Shown here one piece after another: positions 17,507 through 25,811 of a DNA stretch of 64,000 bases. The translations under genes were made by a program, and so were the position numbers. The stretch covers positions 62,001 to 126,000 of the forward strand of contig CADAIT010000003.1 in assembly GCA_902788095.1 (NCBI GenBank), read 5' to 3'. Numbering within the stretch: the stretch's first letter is position 1; each line of letters opens with the position of its first letter. Source of the DNA: an uncultured Bacteroidia bacterium. GTDB taxonomy: Bacteria > Bacteroidota > Bacteroidia > Bacteroidales > UBA932. The notes beneath the pieces were generated by a model. It had not been told where the DNA came from and made no database searches. It worked only from the letters and a program-made list of their open reading frames with translations.

Positions 17507-17761
17507 TTATAAGCCGAAGGCCTCGTTGGCCAGGTCGTAAGCCTGCTGGATGCGGCGGGCATAGTCCCGGAAGGTTTCACCGGAAGGTGTAAGCCGGAGA
17601 ACAGGACCGCGCTCGAAGAGCGAGAAGCCCAGCATCTGCTCCAGGGCCGATATCTGCAAGCTGACGGCCGGCTGGCTGACACCCAGCTTCCGGGCCGCCG
17701 CAGAGAACGAACCTTTGTCCGTTACGGCCAAAAATGCACGAATTTTGCTGTCTTGTAACAT
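17507..17761 (-). CDS. Stand-alone LysR-type helix-turn-helix protein
   Basis: 84 residues. The whole protein is a LysR-family winged helix-turn-helix (FLAVTDKGSFSAAARKLGVS, then QPAVSLQISALEQMLG) followed by a short linker helix. The substrate-binding domain of about 200 residues found in normal LysR regulators is absent. The stop codon is natural and sits against the terminator, with no remnant of the missing domain downstream, so this is either a stable HTH-only regulator or an old truncation. It is divergent from the M16 protease gene, and the two promoter regions overlap, so local control of that gene or of itself is possible. Confidence 0.8.
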   Translation of the reverse strand: MLQDSKIRAFLAVTDKGSFSAAARKLGVSQPAVSLQISALEQMLGFSLFERGPVLRLTPSGETFRDYARRIQQAYDLANEAFGL

Positions 17762-17768
17762 AATGTCA

Positions 17769-17776
17769 CAAATTTA
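17769..17776 (-). promoter_or_regulatory. -7 box of the LysR-like gene
   Basis: Reads TAAATTTG on the minus strand only seven bases from the start codon, so the mRNA would have almost no leader. Confidence 0.6.
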
Positions 17777-17779
17777 ATG

Positions 17780-17787
17780 TATTTTTG
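17780..17787 (+). promoter_or_regulatory. -7 box of the M16 protease gene
   Basis: TATTTTTG, fits TAnnTTTG, 33 bases upstream of the chosen ATG at 17821. It nearly abuts the divergent -7 box at 17769-17776. Confidence 0.6.
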
Positions 17788-17820
17788 CTATTTGGAAAAA
17801 CACTTTATACCTATAAAAAT

Positions 17821-20685
17821 ATGAAGCGAATCTTTCTTACCCTGAGTGCGCTGGCCCTTTCCGCCGTCCTGGCACTGGCCCAGCAGCCCACCCGCGAGCA
17901 GATGGAGGCCTACTTCGCCCAGATGCCGCAGCTTCCCAACACCGATCAGGTGCGCATCGGCCACCTGGAGAACGGTCTTACCTACTACATCCGCCACAAT
18001 GAACTTCCGAAAGGACGTGCAGAATTCTACCTGGCCACCAATGTGGGAGCCATTCAGGAGATTCAGCCCGAGCAGGACGGTCTGGCCCACTTCCTGGAGC
18101 ACATGTGCTTCAACGGAACCCAGAACTTCCCCGGGAAAAGCATCCTGAACTACCTCCGCAGCATCGGCGCGGAATTCGGCCGCAACATCAATGCTTCCAC
18201 CGGCTTTGAAGAAACGCAATACATGCTCAACAACATTCCCGTCGAGCGCGAGAGTGTCGTGGACAGCTGCCTGATGATTCTGCGCGACTATTCCCATTTC
18301 GTGCTCAACGAACCCAAGGAGATTGACGCGGAGCGCGGTGTCATCATTGAAGAACGCCGCCAGCGCCGCAACGCCAGCTGGCGTTCCATGGAGCGTAGCC
18401 TCCCCTATTACTTCGGCAAAGAATCCCCGCTGTCCCAGTGCACCCTCATCGGCCTGCAGGAACACCTGGAAACCTTCAAGTATGAGAGCCTGACGGACTT
18501 CTACCACACCTGGTACCATCCCGCCAACCAGGCTGTCATCGTGGTGGGTGACGTGGACGTGGACCGCACCGAGCAAATCATCAAGGACCTCTTCGGCGTT
18601 ATTCCAGCCAAGGAGAACCCGCTCAAGAAGCCTATCCAGACCATCGCAGACCATGCCGAGCCCCGCGTCGGCATCATCACGGACCCTGAGACTACGTCTC
18701 CTTCCATTGAACTCATCTGGCACAGCGAAGCCCTTCCGGAGATTGCCAACGCCACTCCCGTGGGCGCCGTCACGGACCTCATCGAGAGCGTATTCTCCAT
18801 GGTCATGCGCGAACGCTTCAATGACATCACTTCCAAGCCCAGTTCCCCGTACCTGAGCGGCAGCCTGGGTGTCAGCAGCCTCATTTATGAAGACATCGAC
18901 GCCGTCCTCGGCGGTGTGGACCTGCGTGAAGACAACATCCTGGGCGGCTTCAAGGACTTCTATACCGAAATCCTCCGCCTCAAGAAATACGGTATCACCG
19001 ATGCCGAATTCGCCCGCGCCAAGGCCGATATCCTCAACATGTACGAAACCCGCGTCAACCGTGCGGCAACACGCCAGAATCCGGAATTCATCCGTCCCAT
19101 CCTGAGCAACTTCTTTGACAAGGAGCCCATCATGGAGCCCGACATGGAGAAGCAGATTGTGGAAGCGTTCTTCGGTCAGGTGAACGCCGCGGCCGTGAAC
19201 CAGTTCGCCGCCCAGATCGGCGGTACCGAGAACCTGGTCATCGTTTACGACGGTCCTGAGAAAGAAGGCATCGCCACGCCTACCGCCGAGCAGCTGCTCC
19301 AGGCCATGGCCGAGGTGGAAGCCTCCGAGATTGCCGCTCCGGAAGGAGAAGAGATTCCGGAAGCCTTCCTCGACCCCGCCAAACTGAAAGGCGCCAAAAT
19401 TGCCAAAACAGCCAACACCATCTACGGTGCAAGCGAATGGACGCTCAAGAACGGCGTCAAGGTAATCGTTTATCCCACCGACCTGCAGAAGGACCAGATC
19501 CTGTTCACCCTCACCAAGCAGGGCGGCGAAAGCCTCATCCCTACCGAGGACCTTGCCAGCTTCGATGACAGCATCTTTGGCCTGTTCCAGAGCAACACCG
19601 GCGTATCGTCCTTCTCCGGCACCGTCGTGAGCAAGATGCTCACCGGCAAGAACCTGAGCGTGAACGCCTTCATCGACCCGCTGGAGCATGGTATCACCGG
19701 CCGCAGCACCGTCAAGGACCTGGAGACCGCCTTCCAGCTCATGTATCTGCAGTTTGTGGATCCCCGCTTCGATACTGAGGAATGGCAGAACGGTATCGAG
19801 CAGATCAAGTCCATTCTCCCCAACCTGGTGAACCAGCCCAACTACAAGCTGCAAACCGAGCTCTACAAGACCCTCTATGCCAACCATCCGCGCCGCCAGA
19901 TGCTTTCCGAGGAAAAACTGGCCCAGGCCAAGCTGGAAACCGTTGAAAAGAACTACCGCAAGCTCTTTGCCGATGCCGCCGGCGCCACCCTCGTCATTGT
20001 GGGCGACGTGAACACGGAGGCCCTGAAGCCGCTTGTGGAGAAGTATGTCGGTTCCCTGCCCAAGGGCAAGAAGGCCCAGAACTGGGTTGACACCCACGAG
20101 GATATCGTGAAGGGCCAGGTGCAGAACATCTTCAGTGTGGACATGCAGACCCCCAAGAGCACGGTCCTGCAAGTTTACAGCGCCGATATCGCCTACTCCT
20201 ATCCCAAGTCCGTAGCCCTGGAAGCCATCTCCTACATCATGGACATGCGCTATACCGAGTCCCTGCGTGAAGAGGAAGGCGGTACCTATGGTGCCAGCAC
20301 CGCCGGACAAATCAGCTACCGTCCCAAGGAGCGCGCCCTGTTCCAGGTGTACTTCGACTGCAAGCCCGCCCTCTGCGACAAACTCCGCGAACTGGCCGTG
20401 AAGGGCCTCAAGGACATGGCCGAAAACGGTCCTACCGACGAGGAAGTGAACATGGCCAAGCTGAACCTCCAGAAGAACATACCGGAAAGCCGCCAGCGCA
20501 ACAACTGGTGGAAGAACGGCATCGAGATTTACCTCCTCCGCGGAGAAGACCGTGACGCCCTCTACGAGTCCGCAGTAAACAACCTGAGCAAGGAACTCAT
20601 CCAGAGCACGCTCCAGGAACTCCTCGCCCAGAACAACTTCACGGAACTGGTCATGCGCCCCGCCGCCACGGCCGAGGCCGAATAA
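17821..20685 (+). CDS. M16 family zinc metalloprotease, exported
   Basis: 954 residues with a signal peptide (MKRIFLTLSALALSAVLALA). It has the pitrilysin/insulinase two-lobe layout: the N-terminal M16 domain carries the inverted zinc motif H90-F-L-E-H94 in LAHFLEHMCFNGT, with the distal Glu in DAERGVIIEE near residue 170; the C-terminal half repeats the fold without catalytic residues. It probably degrades peptides in the periplasm. I chose the ATG at the signal peptide; an upstream ATG in the same frame would add 12 unlikely residues. Single gene, ending at the second 109-base palindrome. Confidence 0.93.
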   Translation: MKRIFLTLSALALSAVLALAQQPTREQMEAYFAQMPQLPNTDQVRIGHLENGLTYYIRHNELPKGRAEFYLATNVGAIQEIQPEQDGLAHFLEHMCFNGTQNFPGKSILNYLRSIGAEFGRNINASTGFEETQYMLNNIPVERESVVDSCLMILRDYSHFVLNEPKEIDAERGVIIEERRQRRNASWRSMERSLPYYFGKESPLSQCTLIGLQEHLETFKYESLTDFYHTWYHPANQAVIVVGDVDVDRTEQIIKDLFGVIPAKENPLKKPIQTIADHAEPRVGIITDPETTSPSIELIWHSEALPEIANATPVGAVTDLIESVFSMVMRERFNDITSKPSSPYLSGSLGVSSLIYEDIDAVLGGVDLREDNILGGFKDFYTEILRLKKYGITDAEFARAKADILNMYETRVNRAATRQNPEFIRPILSNFFDKEPIMEPDMEKQIVEAFFGQVNAAAVNQFAAQIGGTENLVIVYDGPEKEGIATPTAEQLLQAMAEVEASEIAAPEGEEIPEAFLDPAKLKGAKIAKTANTIYGASEWTLKNGVKVIVYPTDLQKDQILFTLTKQGGESLIPTEDLASFDDSIFGLFQSNTGVSSFSGTVVSKMLTGKNLSVNAFIDPLEHGITGRSTVKDLETAFQLMYLQFVDPRFDTEEWQNGIEQIKSILPNLVNQPNYKLQTELYKTLYANHPRRQMLSEEKLAQAKLETVEKNYRKLFADAAGATLVIVGDVNTEALKPLVEKYVGSLPKGKKAQNWVDTHEDIVKGQVQNIFSVDMQTPKSTVLQVYSADIAYSYPKSVALEAISYIMDMRYTESLREEEGGTYGASTAGQISYRPKERALFQVYFDCKPALCDKLRELAVKGLKDMAENGPTDEEVNMAKLNLQKNIPESRQRNNWWKNGIEIYLLRGEDRDALYESAVNNLSKELIQSTLQELLAQNNFTELVMRPAATAEAE

Positions 20686-20688
20686 TCC

Positions 20689-20797
20689 CGTGACAGTCAA
20701 TCGGCTGTCCACCAATCACTTACGCAATAATCCTCGTTCAGTTTTCGAACGAGGATTGTTGTATAACAGGCACAGTTTCAATCATTTAGCGATCACA
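20689..20797. repeat. 109-base palindromic element, copy 2
   Basis: Arms 20689-20739 and 20747-20797, each 51 bases, around a 7-base loop (AGTTTTC). The inner stem AATCCTCGTTC with its complement is the same as in copy 1 at 4805-4913, and the outer arms are recognisably related. It begins three bases after the M16 protease stop. The core hairpin would work as a terminator. Confidence 0.85.
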
Positions 20798-20821
20798 ACT
20801 TTCGGAGTGAAGCGACCAAAG

Positions 20822-20857
20822 TAAAACAGGCTGTGACGTTGGTCTCAGCCTGTTTTA
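20822..20857. terminator. Hairpin terminator downstream of the ferredoxin gene
   Basis: Stem TAAAACAGGCT with a perfect 11-base complement, loop of 14 bases; terminates the minus-strand ferredoxin transcript and could also back up the M16 gene. Confidence 0.7.
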
Positions 20858-20877
20858 TGCGAAGTCTCGCTTAGGCC

Positions 20878-21051
20878 CTAGGCCTCACTGATGGCTCCGT
20901 TCGGGCAGGTGCCTTCGCAGGCGCCGCAATCGATACATTCATCGGCATTGATGATGTAGGCGGCATCTCCGGCGGAAATGGCGCCCACGGGGCATACGTC
21001 TGCGCAGGAACCGCAGGCGACGCAAAGTTCAGGGTTGATGATTCTAGGCAT
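20878..21051 (-). CDS. 2[4Fe-4S] ferredoxin
   Basis: 57 residues, starting MPRIINPELCVACGSC. Two complete cluster motifs, CVACGSCADVCP and CIDCGACEGTCP, give the classic clostridial-type bacterial ferredoxin. It carries low-potential electrons in the cytoplasm, probably from the PFOR encoded upstream. The neighbouring frame on the same strand is longer but meaningless; this short frame is the real gene. It is flanked by a terminator and by a variant -7 box, so it is transcribed alone, divergently from the DUF1573 gene. Confidence 0.95.
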   Translation of the reverse strand: MPRIINPELCVACGSCADVCPVGAISAGDAAYIINADECIDCGACEGTCPNGAISEA

Positions 21052-21094
21052 AGTAAATAAAAGCTTTTATTGTTGTTGTGTTTTTTTCCAAACG

Positions 21095-21124
21095 CGAAGA
21101 TAGGCATTATATTTGATTTTCAAA
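21095..21124 (-). promoter_or_regulatory. Ferredoxin promoter
   Basis: On the minus strand TTTG (21121-21124) is followed after 18 bases by TATCTTCG (21095-21102), a variant -7 box. It overlaps the divergent promoter of the DUF1573 gene. Confidence 0.5.
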
Positions 21125-21143
21125 AGAACAAAGACTAACTTTG
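21112..21143 (+). promoter_or_regulatory. Promoter of the DUF1573 gene
   Basis: TTTG at 21112-21115 and TAACTTTG at 21136-21143, spacer 20 bases. The ATG at 21149 is only five bases after the box, so the mRNA would be nearly leaderless. Confidence 0.7.
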
Positions 21144-21148
21144 TACGT

Positions 21149-22207
21149 ATGAAAATGCTATTTTTATCCATCATAGCCGCCCTGGCACTGGTGCAGGACG
21201 GAAACATAAAGTGGGACAAAACCCTTCACGATTTCGGGGACGTCTCCGTAACGGACGGTCCTCTCACCTGTACCTACACCGTCACCAACAACGGAACGGA
21301 GCCCATCGCCATCTTCGAGGTGGTGAGTTCCTGCGGATGCACCAACGTAAAATGGACACAGGCACCCATCCAGCCCGGAAAAACCGGTACCGTAAGCGCC
21401 ACCTACAAGAACGAGGACGGCCCCATGCCCTTTGACAAAACGCTCACCGTCTATATTTCCGGCGTCAAGCGCCCCGTCATCCTGCGGCTGAGAGGCGTTA
21501 TCCATGAGAAGAAAAAGAGCCTGAATGAACTCTACGGAGCGCAAAAGTTCGGAGACCTGGGCGTCAAAAGCCGCCAGCTGAAAACCGGCAACCTGAAACA
21601 AGGACAGCAAGTGAGCGAGCAAACCACGATTGCAAACCTGGGGAAAAAACCCTTGAAGATAAGCTGGGCCGATGTTTCCGAAGAACTCAGCTTAAAAGTG
21701 GAGCCCAACCCCATCCCGGCCGGCAGCACCGCTACCCTTACGTACACAGTCACCGCCAATCCGGCGCATTATGGCCGGAAAAAATACACTGCCGCACCCG
21801 TCCTCAACGGCCGGAAAGCCGGCGGCGTGCTGGAAATCACCTCCTGGACACAGGAGAACTTTACGGTCATGAAACAGGCCGAACGCGACAAAGGACCCAT
21901 TCCTTACTTCGACAGCAGCACGGTGAACCTGGGGACTGCCTCAAAAGGCGAGCGGCTCACGGCCGTGTTCACCTGCACCAACCGCGGGAAACGCGACCTG
22001 CACTTCTATAAGGCCGATGCCGACTCCCCCGCCCTTGCGCTGGCGGAACCGCTCTCCGACATAGCGCCCGCAAAAAAAGGAAGCGTCCGCTTTACACTGG
22101 ACACTTCCTCACTTGAAAAAGGGGAAAATGTAATTATGGTAAGCCTTACCACCAATTCCCCGCTGCGGCCGCTCGTGAACGTATTCGTGGCCGTCGTGCT
22201 GCGCTGA
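21149..22207 (+). CDS. DUF1573 domain protein, exported
   Basis: 352 residues. A short hydrophobic N-terminus (MLFLSIIAALALV) suggests export. Residues about 15-120 form a DUF1573 domain (KTLHDFGDVSV...TVTNNGTEPI, then SSCGCT), an Ig-like ASH/MSP fold common in Bacteroidota cell-envelope proteins; two further Ig-like repeats follow (TIANLGKKPLKISW; CTNRGKRDLHFY). Molecular role unknown. A TTG 36 bases upstream is in frame but lies in the promoter, so I use the ATG. Confidence 0.85.
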   Translation: MKMLFLSIIAALALVQDGNIKWDKTLHDFGDVSVTDGPLTCTYTVTNNGTEPIAIFEVVSSCGCTNVKWTQAPIQPGKTGTVSATYKNEDGPMPFDKTLTVYISGVKRPVILRLRGVIHEKKKSLNELYGAQKFGDLGVKSRQLKTGNLKQGQQVSEQTTIANLGKKPLKISWADVSEELSLKVEPNPIPAGSTATLTYTVTANPAHYGRKKYTAAPVLNGRKAGGVLEITSWTQENFTVMKQAERDKGPIPYFDSSTVNLGTASKGERLTAVFTCTNRGKRDLHFYKADADSPALALAEPLSDIAPAKKGSVRFTLDTSSLEKGENVIMVSLTTNSPLRPLVNVFVAVVLR

Positions 22208-22215
22208 CCGTCCGG

Positions 22216-23157
22216 CTACTTCGGTTCCGGCACCTGGAAAACAAAGGGGAACGCGCTGTTTTTTCCCAGAGCATCCACAACCGTGACGAGGAAAGAGTAA
22301 TCGCCCGGAGTTTTGGCTTCAAAACTGAAGTTGGTCATGAGCTTGGTGAGGTTCAGGCTGAGCTGCGTTTTATCCTTGACATCGCCCGGTTCCGGCAAGT
22401 TGAAGGCGGCACCCGTTCCTTCTTTCATCAGGTCGATGACCGCGGAACCGTCGTTGACCGTCTTGTTGCGGTTCTGAATCCAGGACAGGATGCCTTGCTC
22501 CGCATCCCCGTCGAACTGAAGGGTAATGCCGGCAATCTTGCCCTTCGCATCAATGTTCAACACCAGCGGCGTGGTGGTTCCGGTACTGAGCAGGTACGGG
22601 AAGTTGGTGGAACAGGTGATTTCCGGAGCCGACGTCCAATTGAAACGGATGTCTTTTTCCAGCTTGGCGCCCGTGCTGTCCACCACCGTCACCCTGAACG
22701 TGAATGCCGACTGGTTGGCAAGAGGGGTGTCACCCGCCAATTCTTCCAGCAGCTTCGCGAAATCCAGCGTAACGGCAGGCAGGGTTTTGAGTGTTTCTCC
22801 CACCGCTGTACTGAAAGCGATCCGGCTCATGGTCTGGACCGTCGTATTGTCTTCAATCAGGTCCAGCACGCCGGCGGTCGTGGCGCTGGCCTTGTTTCCC
22901 TGCGTGCCGATGAGCCTGTTGGCCACGCCAATCAGCTCTACCGGAATCGTGGCAAGCGTAATCTTGAACGAGGTCGCCTTCTCCGGAATTTTTACCGTAA
23001 CCTTGGCATCCATGGTTTGGGAGATCTCCATCACGGCGAAACTGGAATTGGCTTCCCAGTTGATAGAGGGCTTCTGCGTATCCCCGGAAGCGTTGTTTTT
23101 GGAGCAGGCAGTAAAAATGAGCAAACCTGCAAGTGCGTAAAACAGTACTTTTTTCAT
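22216..23157 (-). CDS. Hypothetical lipoprotein, DUF4493/DUF4458-like Ig repeats
   Basis: 313 residues. The signal peptide ends in the lipobox LLIFTAC, so it is a lipoprotein, probably cell-surface or periplasmic. The body is two or three beta-rich repeats that end alike: PGDYSFLVTVVDALGKNSAF is echoed by SAFTFRVTVVDSTGAKLEKD. I do not recognise a firm family. The start is set by the lipoprotein signal; upstream in-frame codons run into the promoter. Convergent with the DUF1573 gene (8 bases apart). Confidence 0.65.
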   Translation of the reverse strand: MKKVLFYALAGLLIFTACSKNNASGDTQKPSINWEANSSFAVMEISQTMDAKVTVKIPEKATSFKITLATIPVELIGVANRLIGTQGNKASATTAGVLDLIEDNTTVQTMSRIAFSTAVGETLKTLPAVTLDFAKLLEELAGDTPLANQSAFTFRVTVVDSTGAKLEKDIRFNWTSAPEITCSTNFPYLLSTGTTTPLVLNIDAKGKIAGITLQFDGDAEQGILSWIQNRNKTVNDGSAVIDLMKEGTGAAFNLPEPGDVKDKTQLSLNLTKLMTNFSFEAKTPGDYSFLVTVVDALGKNSAFPFVFQVPEPK

Positions 23158-23216
23158 ATTTAAGCAAACTAATTTCCTTCCCGGCATCCGGAATGGCCGG
23201 TGCCTTAAAAAACACA

Positions 23217-23247
23217 CAAAGATACGAATTATCTCAAGAAATGGCAA
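23217..23247 (-). promoter_or_regulatory. Promoter of the 22216-23157 lipoprotein gene
   Basis: Minus strand: TTG (23245-23247), 20-base spacer, TATCTTTG (23217-23224). Confidence 0.7.
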
Positions 23248-23250
23248 GAA

Positions 23251-23281
23251 TTGCAAATGTCGGCGATTTTATCTACATTTG
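23251..23281 (+). promoter_or_regulatory. parE promoter
   Basis: TTG at 23251-23253, 20-base spacer, TACATTTG at 23274-23281. It is back to back with the divergent lipoprotein promoter. Confidence 0.75.
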
Positions 23282-23301
23282 TAAATTAGTAAATACGCAA
23301 A

Positions 23302-25212
23302 ATGGCAGAAGCAATCAATACAACGTATAACGACGACGCCATCCAGACCCTGGAATGGAACGAGCACATCCGGCGGCGTGCCGGCATGTACATCGGCCGT
23401 CTGGGCAACGGTGACAGGCAGGGAGACGGCATCTATGTGCTCCTGAAAGAAATCATCGACAACTCCATCGACGAATTCTCCATGGGCTATGGCCGGAGAA
23501 TAGATATTGCCATCGAGGATAAAACCGTGACAGTGAGAGACTTCGGCCGCGGCATTCCCCTCAACAAGGTGGTGGACGCCACCTCCAAGCTGAACACCGG
23601 CGGCAAGTTTGACGATACCAACTTCAAGAAGAGCGTCGGCATGAACGGGGTCGGCACCAAGGCCGTCAACGCCATGTCCATAGACTTTTATGTCGCCTCC
23701 TACCGCGACGGCCAATGTTCCTACGCCCATTTCTCACGCGGCAAACTGCTGGAATCCGCCATCGTCCCGTCCAACGAGAAAAACGGCACCTTCATCCGTT
23801 TTACGCCGGACGAGGAAATGTTCGGAGACTTTGCCTTCCACATGGAATTCGTGGAGAGCATGGTCAAGAACTATTCCTACCTCAAGAAAGGCCTTACCCT
23901 GAACCTGAACGGAACGGCCTACAAGAGCGAAAACGGCCTGCTGGACCTGGTGACGGAGAACATGAGCGAAACGCCCCTGTACCCCCTCGTACACCTGGAG
24001 GGCGACGACATCGAGATTGTCCTTACCCACGGCAACAGCTACGGTGAAAACATTTCCACCTTCGTCAACGGTCAATATACCCGCGAGGGCGGGACGCACC
24101 TGGCCGCCTACCGCGAGGCCATCGCCAAGACCTTCAAAGACTTTTTCAAGAAAGAATACAAGCCGGAGGATATCCGCCAGGGCGTGGTTGGAGCCATCTC
24201 CATCCAAATCCAGGAACCTATCTTCGAAGGGCAGACCAAAACCAAGCTGGGAAGCACCTACATGTGGGAAAAACAGGTGAAGGCGAAAGACGGCACCACT
24301 TCCGTAGATCGCGGGCCGACCATCCGCACCTATGTGAACGACTTCGTCACCAAAAACCTGAACGACTACCTGCACCGCCACATGGAAATCGTCCCCGTCA
24401 TCGAGGACAAAATCAAGGCGTCCCAGGCAGAACGGGAAGAAATTGCCGGCGTCCAGAAAAAAGTCCGTGAAAGGACCAAGAAGACAGCCGTTTACAACCG
24501 GAAACTCCGCGACTGCCGCTATCATTTCTCGGACACCAAATTCCCCAAGGGCATGGAGGACCAGAAGGAGCTCACCTCCATTTTCATCACGGAGGGAGAT
24601 TCGGCGTCGGGAACCATCACCAAGGTCCGCAATGCCAATAACCAGGCCGTGTTCTCCCTGCGCGGAAAACCCATCAACTGCTACAAGGAAAGCCGCAAGA
24701 GGGTGGCCGAAAACGAGGAACTGAACCTGCTCATCGCCGCGCTCGGCGTCGAGGAAGACATGGCCAACCTGCGTTATAACAATATCATCGTGGCCACAGA
24801 TGCCGATGACGACGGCATGCACATCCGCATGCTGGTACTCACCTTTATCATGAAGTACTATCCGGAACTCATCCGCCGCGGCCATGTCTATATCCTGCAA
24901 ACGCCCCTGTTCCGTGTGCACAACAAGAAGGAGCGCCGCTACTGCTACACCCAGGAAGAGCGGGACAAAGCCGTGAAAGAGCTCAAGACCGGCGTGGAAA
25001 TCACCCGGTTCAAAGGGCTTGGTGAAATTTCCTCGGACGAATTCGTGGATTTCATCGGCGACAACATGCGCCTGGATACCGTAAAACTGTCGGACGAAGA
25101 ATCCATCTCCACCATCATGGAATTCTACATGGGCATCAATACCTATGAACGCCAGCACTTCGTGATGGACAACCTCCGCAGTGAAAAAGAACTGGAAGAC
25201 GTAAACATCTAA
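23302..25212 (+). CDS. parE: DNA topoisomerase IV subunit B (type IIA topoisomerase ATPase subunit)
   Basis: 636 residues. The GHKL ATPase motifs are EIIDNSIDEF, DFGRGIP and GMNGVGTKAVNAMS; the TOPRIM domain has TEGDSASG near residue 430 and DADDDGMHI near residue 500. With ParC it decatenates chromosomes. The TNFKKSVGMNGVG stretch and length favour ParE over GyrB; GyrB is the alternative. No parC partner follows. Instead, four bases downstream begins an acyltransferase gene, so parE heads a mixed operon here. Confidence 0.88.
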   Translation: MAEAINTTYNDDAIQTLEWNEHIRRRAGMYIGRLGNGDRQGDGIYVLLKEIIDNSIDEFSMGYGRRIDIAIEDKTVTVRDFGRGIPLNKVVDATSKLNTGGKFDDTNFKKSVGMNGVGTKAVNAMSIDFYVASYRDGQCSYAHFSRGKLLESAIVPSNEKNGTFIRFTPDEEMFGDFAFHMEFVESMVKNYSYLKKGLTLNLNGTAYKSENGLLDLVTENMSETPLYPLVHLEGDDIEIVLTHGNSYGENISTFVNGQYTREGGTHLAAYREAIAKTFKDFFKKEYKPEDIRQGVVGAISIQIQEPIFEGQTKTKLGSTYMWEKQVKAKDGTTSVDRGPTIRTYVNDFVTKNLNDYLHRHMEIVPVIEDKIKASQAEREEIAGVQKKVRERTKKTAVYNRKLRDCRYHFSDTKFPKGMEDQKELTSIFITEGDSASGTITKVRNANNQAVFSLRGKPINCYKESRKRVAENEELNLLIAALGVEEDMANLRYNNIIVATDADDDGMHIRMLVLTFIMKYYPELIRRGHVYILQTPLFRVHNKKERRYCYTQEERDKAVKELKTGVEITRFKGLGEISSDEFVDFIGDNMRLDTVKLSDEESISTIMEFYMGINTYERQHFVMDNLRSEKELEDVNI

Positions 25213-25215
25213 GCT

Positions 25216-25800
25216 ATGACAACAAAAGTCAAATCGGAAGTCAGCCCCCGCTGGGCCAGGTTCTGTGGCTGGCTCCTCAGAAAAATGGGCTGGGAGACTG
25301 TGGGCGGCCCCATGAAAGAGCCCAAAGCCATTGTTCTGGGAGTTCCGCACACCACCGTATGGGACTTTTTGGTATGCTACCTATTCTACACACAGTTCGG
25401 AAAGGTGGCCCATATCATGATTAAGAAAGAATTCTTCTTCTGGCCCCTGGGCCCCATCCTGCGGGCTTGCGGCGCCGTTCCCGTGGAACGTTCGTCGGCA
25501 GCCACCATGGTCAAGAGTCTCATCCACCACATGGAAGAGGTCCCGGAATTCCATTTGGCCATCGCCCCGGAGGGCACACGCAAACCCACCAGAAACTGGA
25601 AGAGCGGCTACCACCTCATCGCCCGTGAAACCGGGGCGACCGTATATCTGGGCTACTACGACTGGGGACGCAAAAAAATAAGCGTCGGAGAACCCTTTGA
25701 ACTCACCGATGACGCCAAAGCAGACATGCAGCGCATCTACGAGCACTACCGTCCCATGGGTGTCCAAGGACTCCATAAGGACCAATTTATCGTACCCTAA
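25216..25800 (+). CDS. PlsC-like 1-acylglycerol-3-phosphate acyltransferase
   Basis: 194 residues. The glycerolipid acyltransferase signature is present: catalytic HX4D in PHTTVWDFL (block I) and APEGTRKPT (block III, EGTR). It would transfer an acyl group to a lysophospholipid or related glycerol lipid at the inner membrane. It is shorter than E. coli PlsC, like the small acyltransferases of Bacteroidota. It sits between parE and an acyl-CoA ligase with minimal gaps, so the last three genes of this block may act together in lipid or glycolipid assembly. Confidence 0.85.
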   Translation: MTTKVKSEVSPRWARFCGWLLRKMGWETVGGPMKEPKAIVLGVPHTTVWDFLVCYLFYTQFGKVAHIMIKKEFFFWPLGPILRACGAVPVERSSAATMVKSLIHHMEEVPEFHLAIAPEGTRKPTRNWKSGYHLIARETGATVYLGYYDWGRKKISVGEPFELTDDAKADMQRIYEHYRPMGVQGLHKDQFIVP

Positions 25801-25811
25801 ATCCTATTTTT

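Noticed and set aside
17788-20715. 975-residue minus-strand open frame opposite the M16 protease
   Set aside because: Antisense to a well-supported gene with zinc motif and signal peptide; composition is rich in Gly, Val, Leu and His as expected for a shadow frame.
20871-21107. 78-residue minus-strand frame over the ferredoxin gene
   Set aside because: The neighbouring frame on the same strand encodes a perfect 2[4Fe-4S] ferredoxin with its own start and stop.
21113-21148. Upstream TTG start for the DUF1573 gene
   Set aside because: It lies within the promoter boxes; the ATG at 21149 starts directly at a signal peptide.
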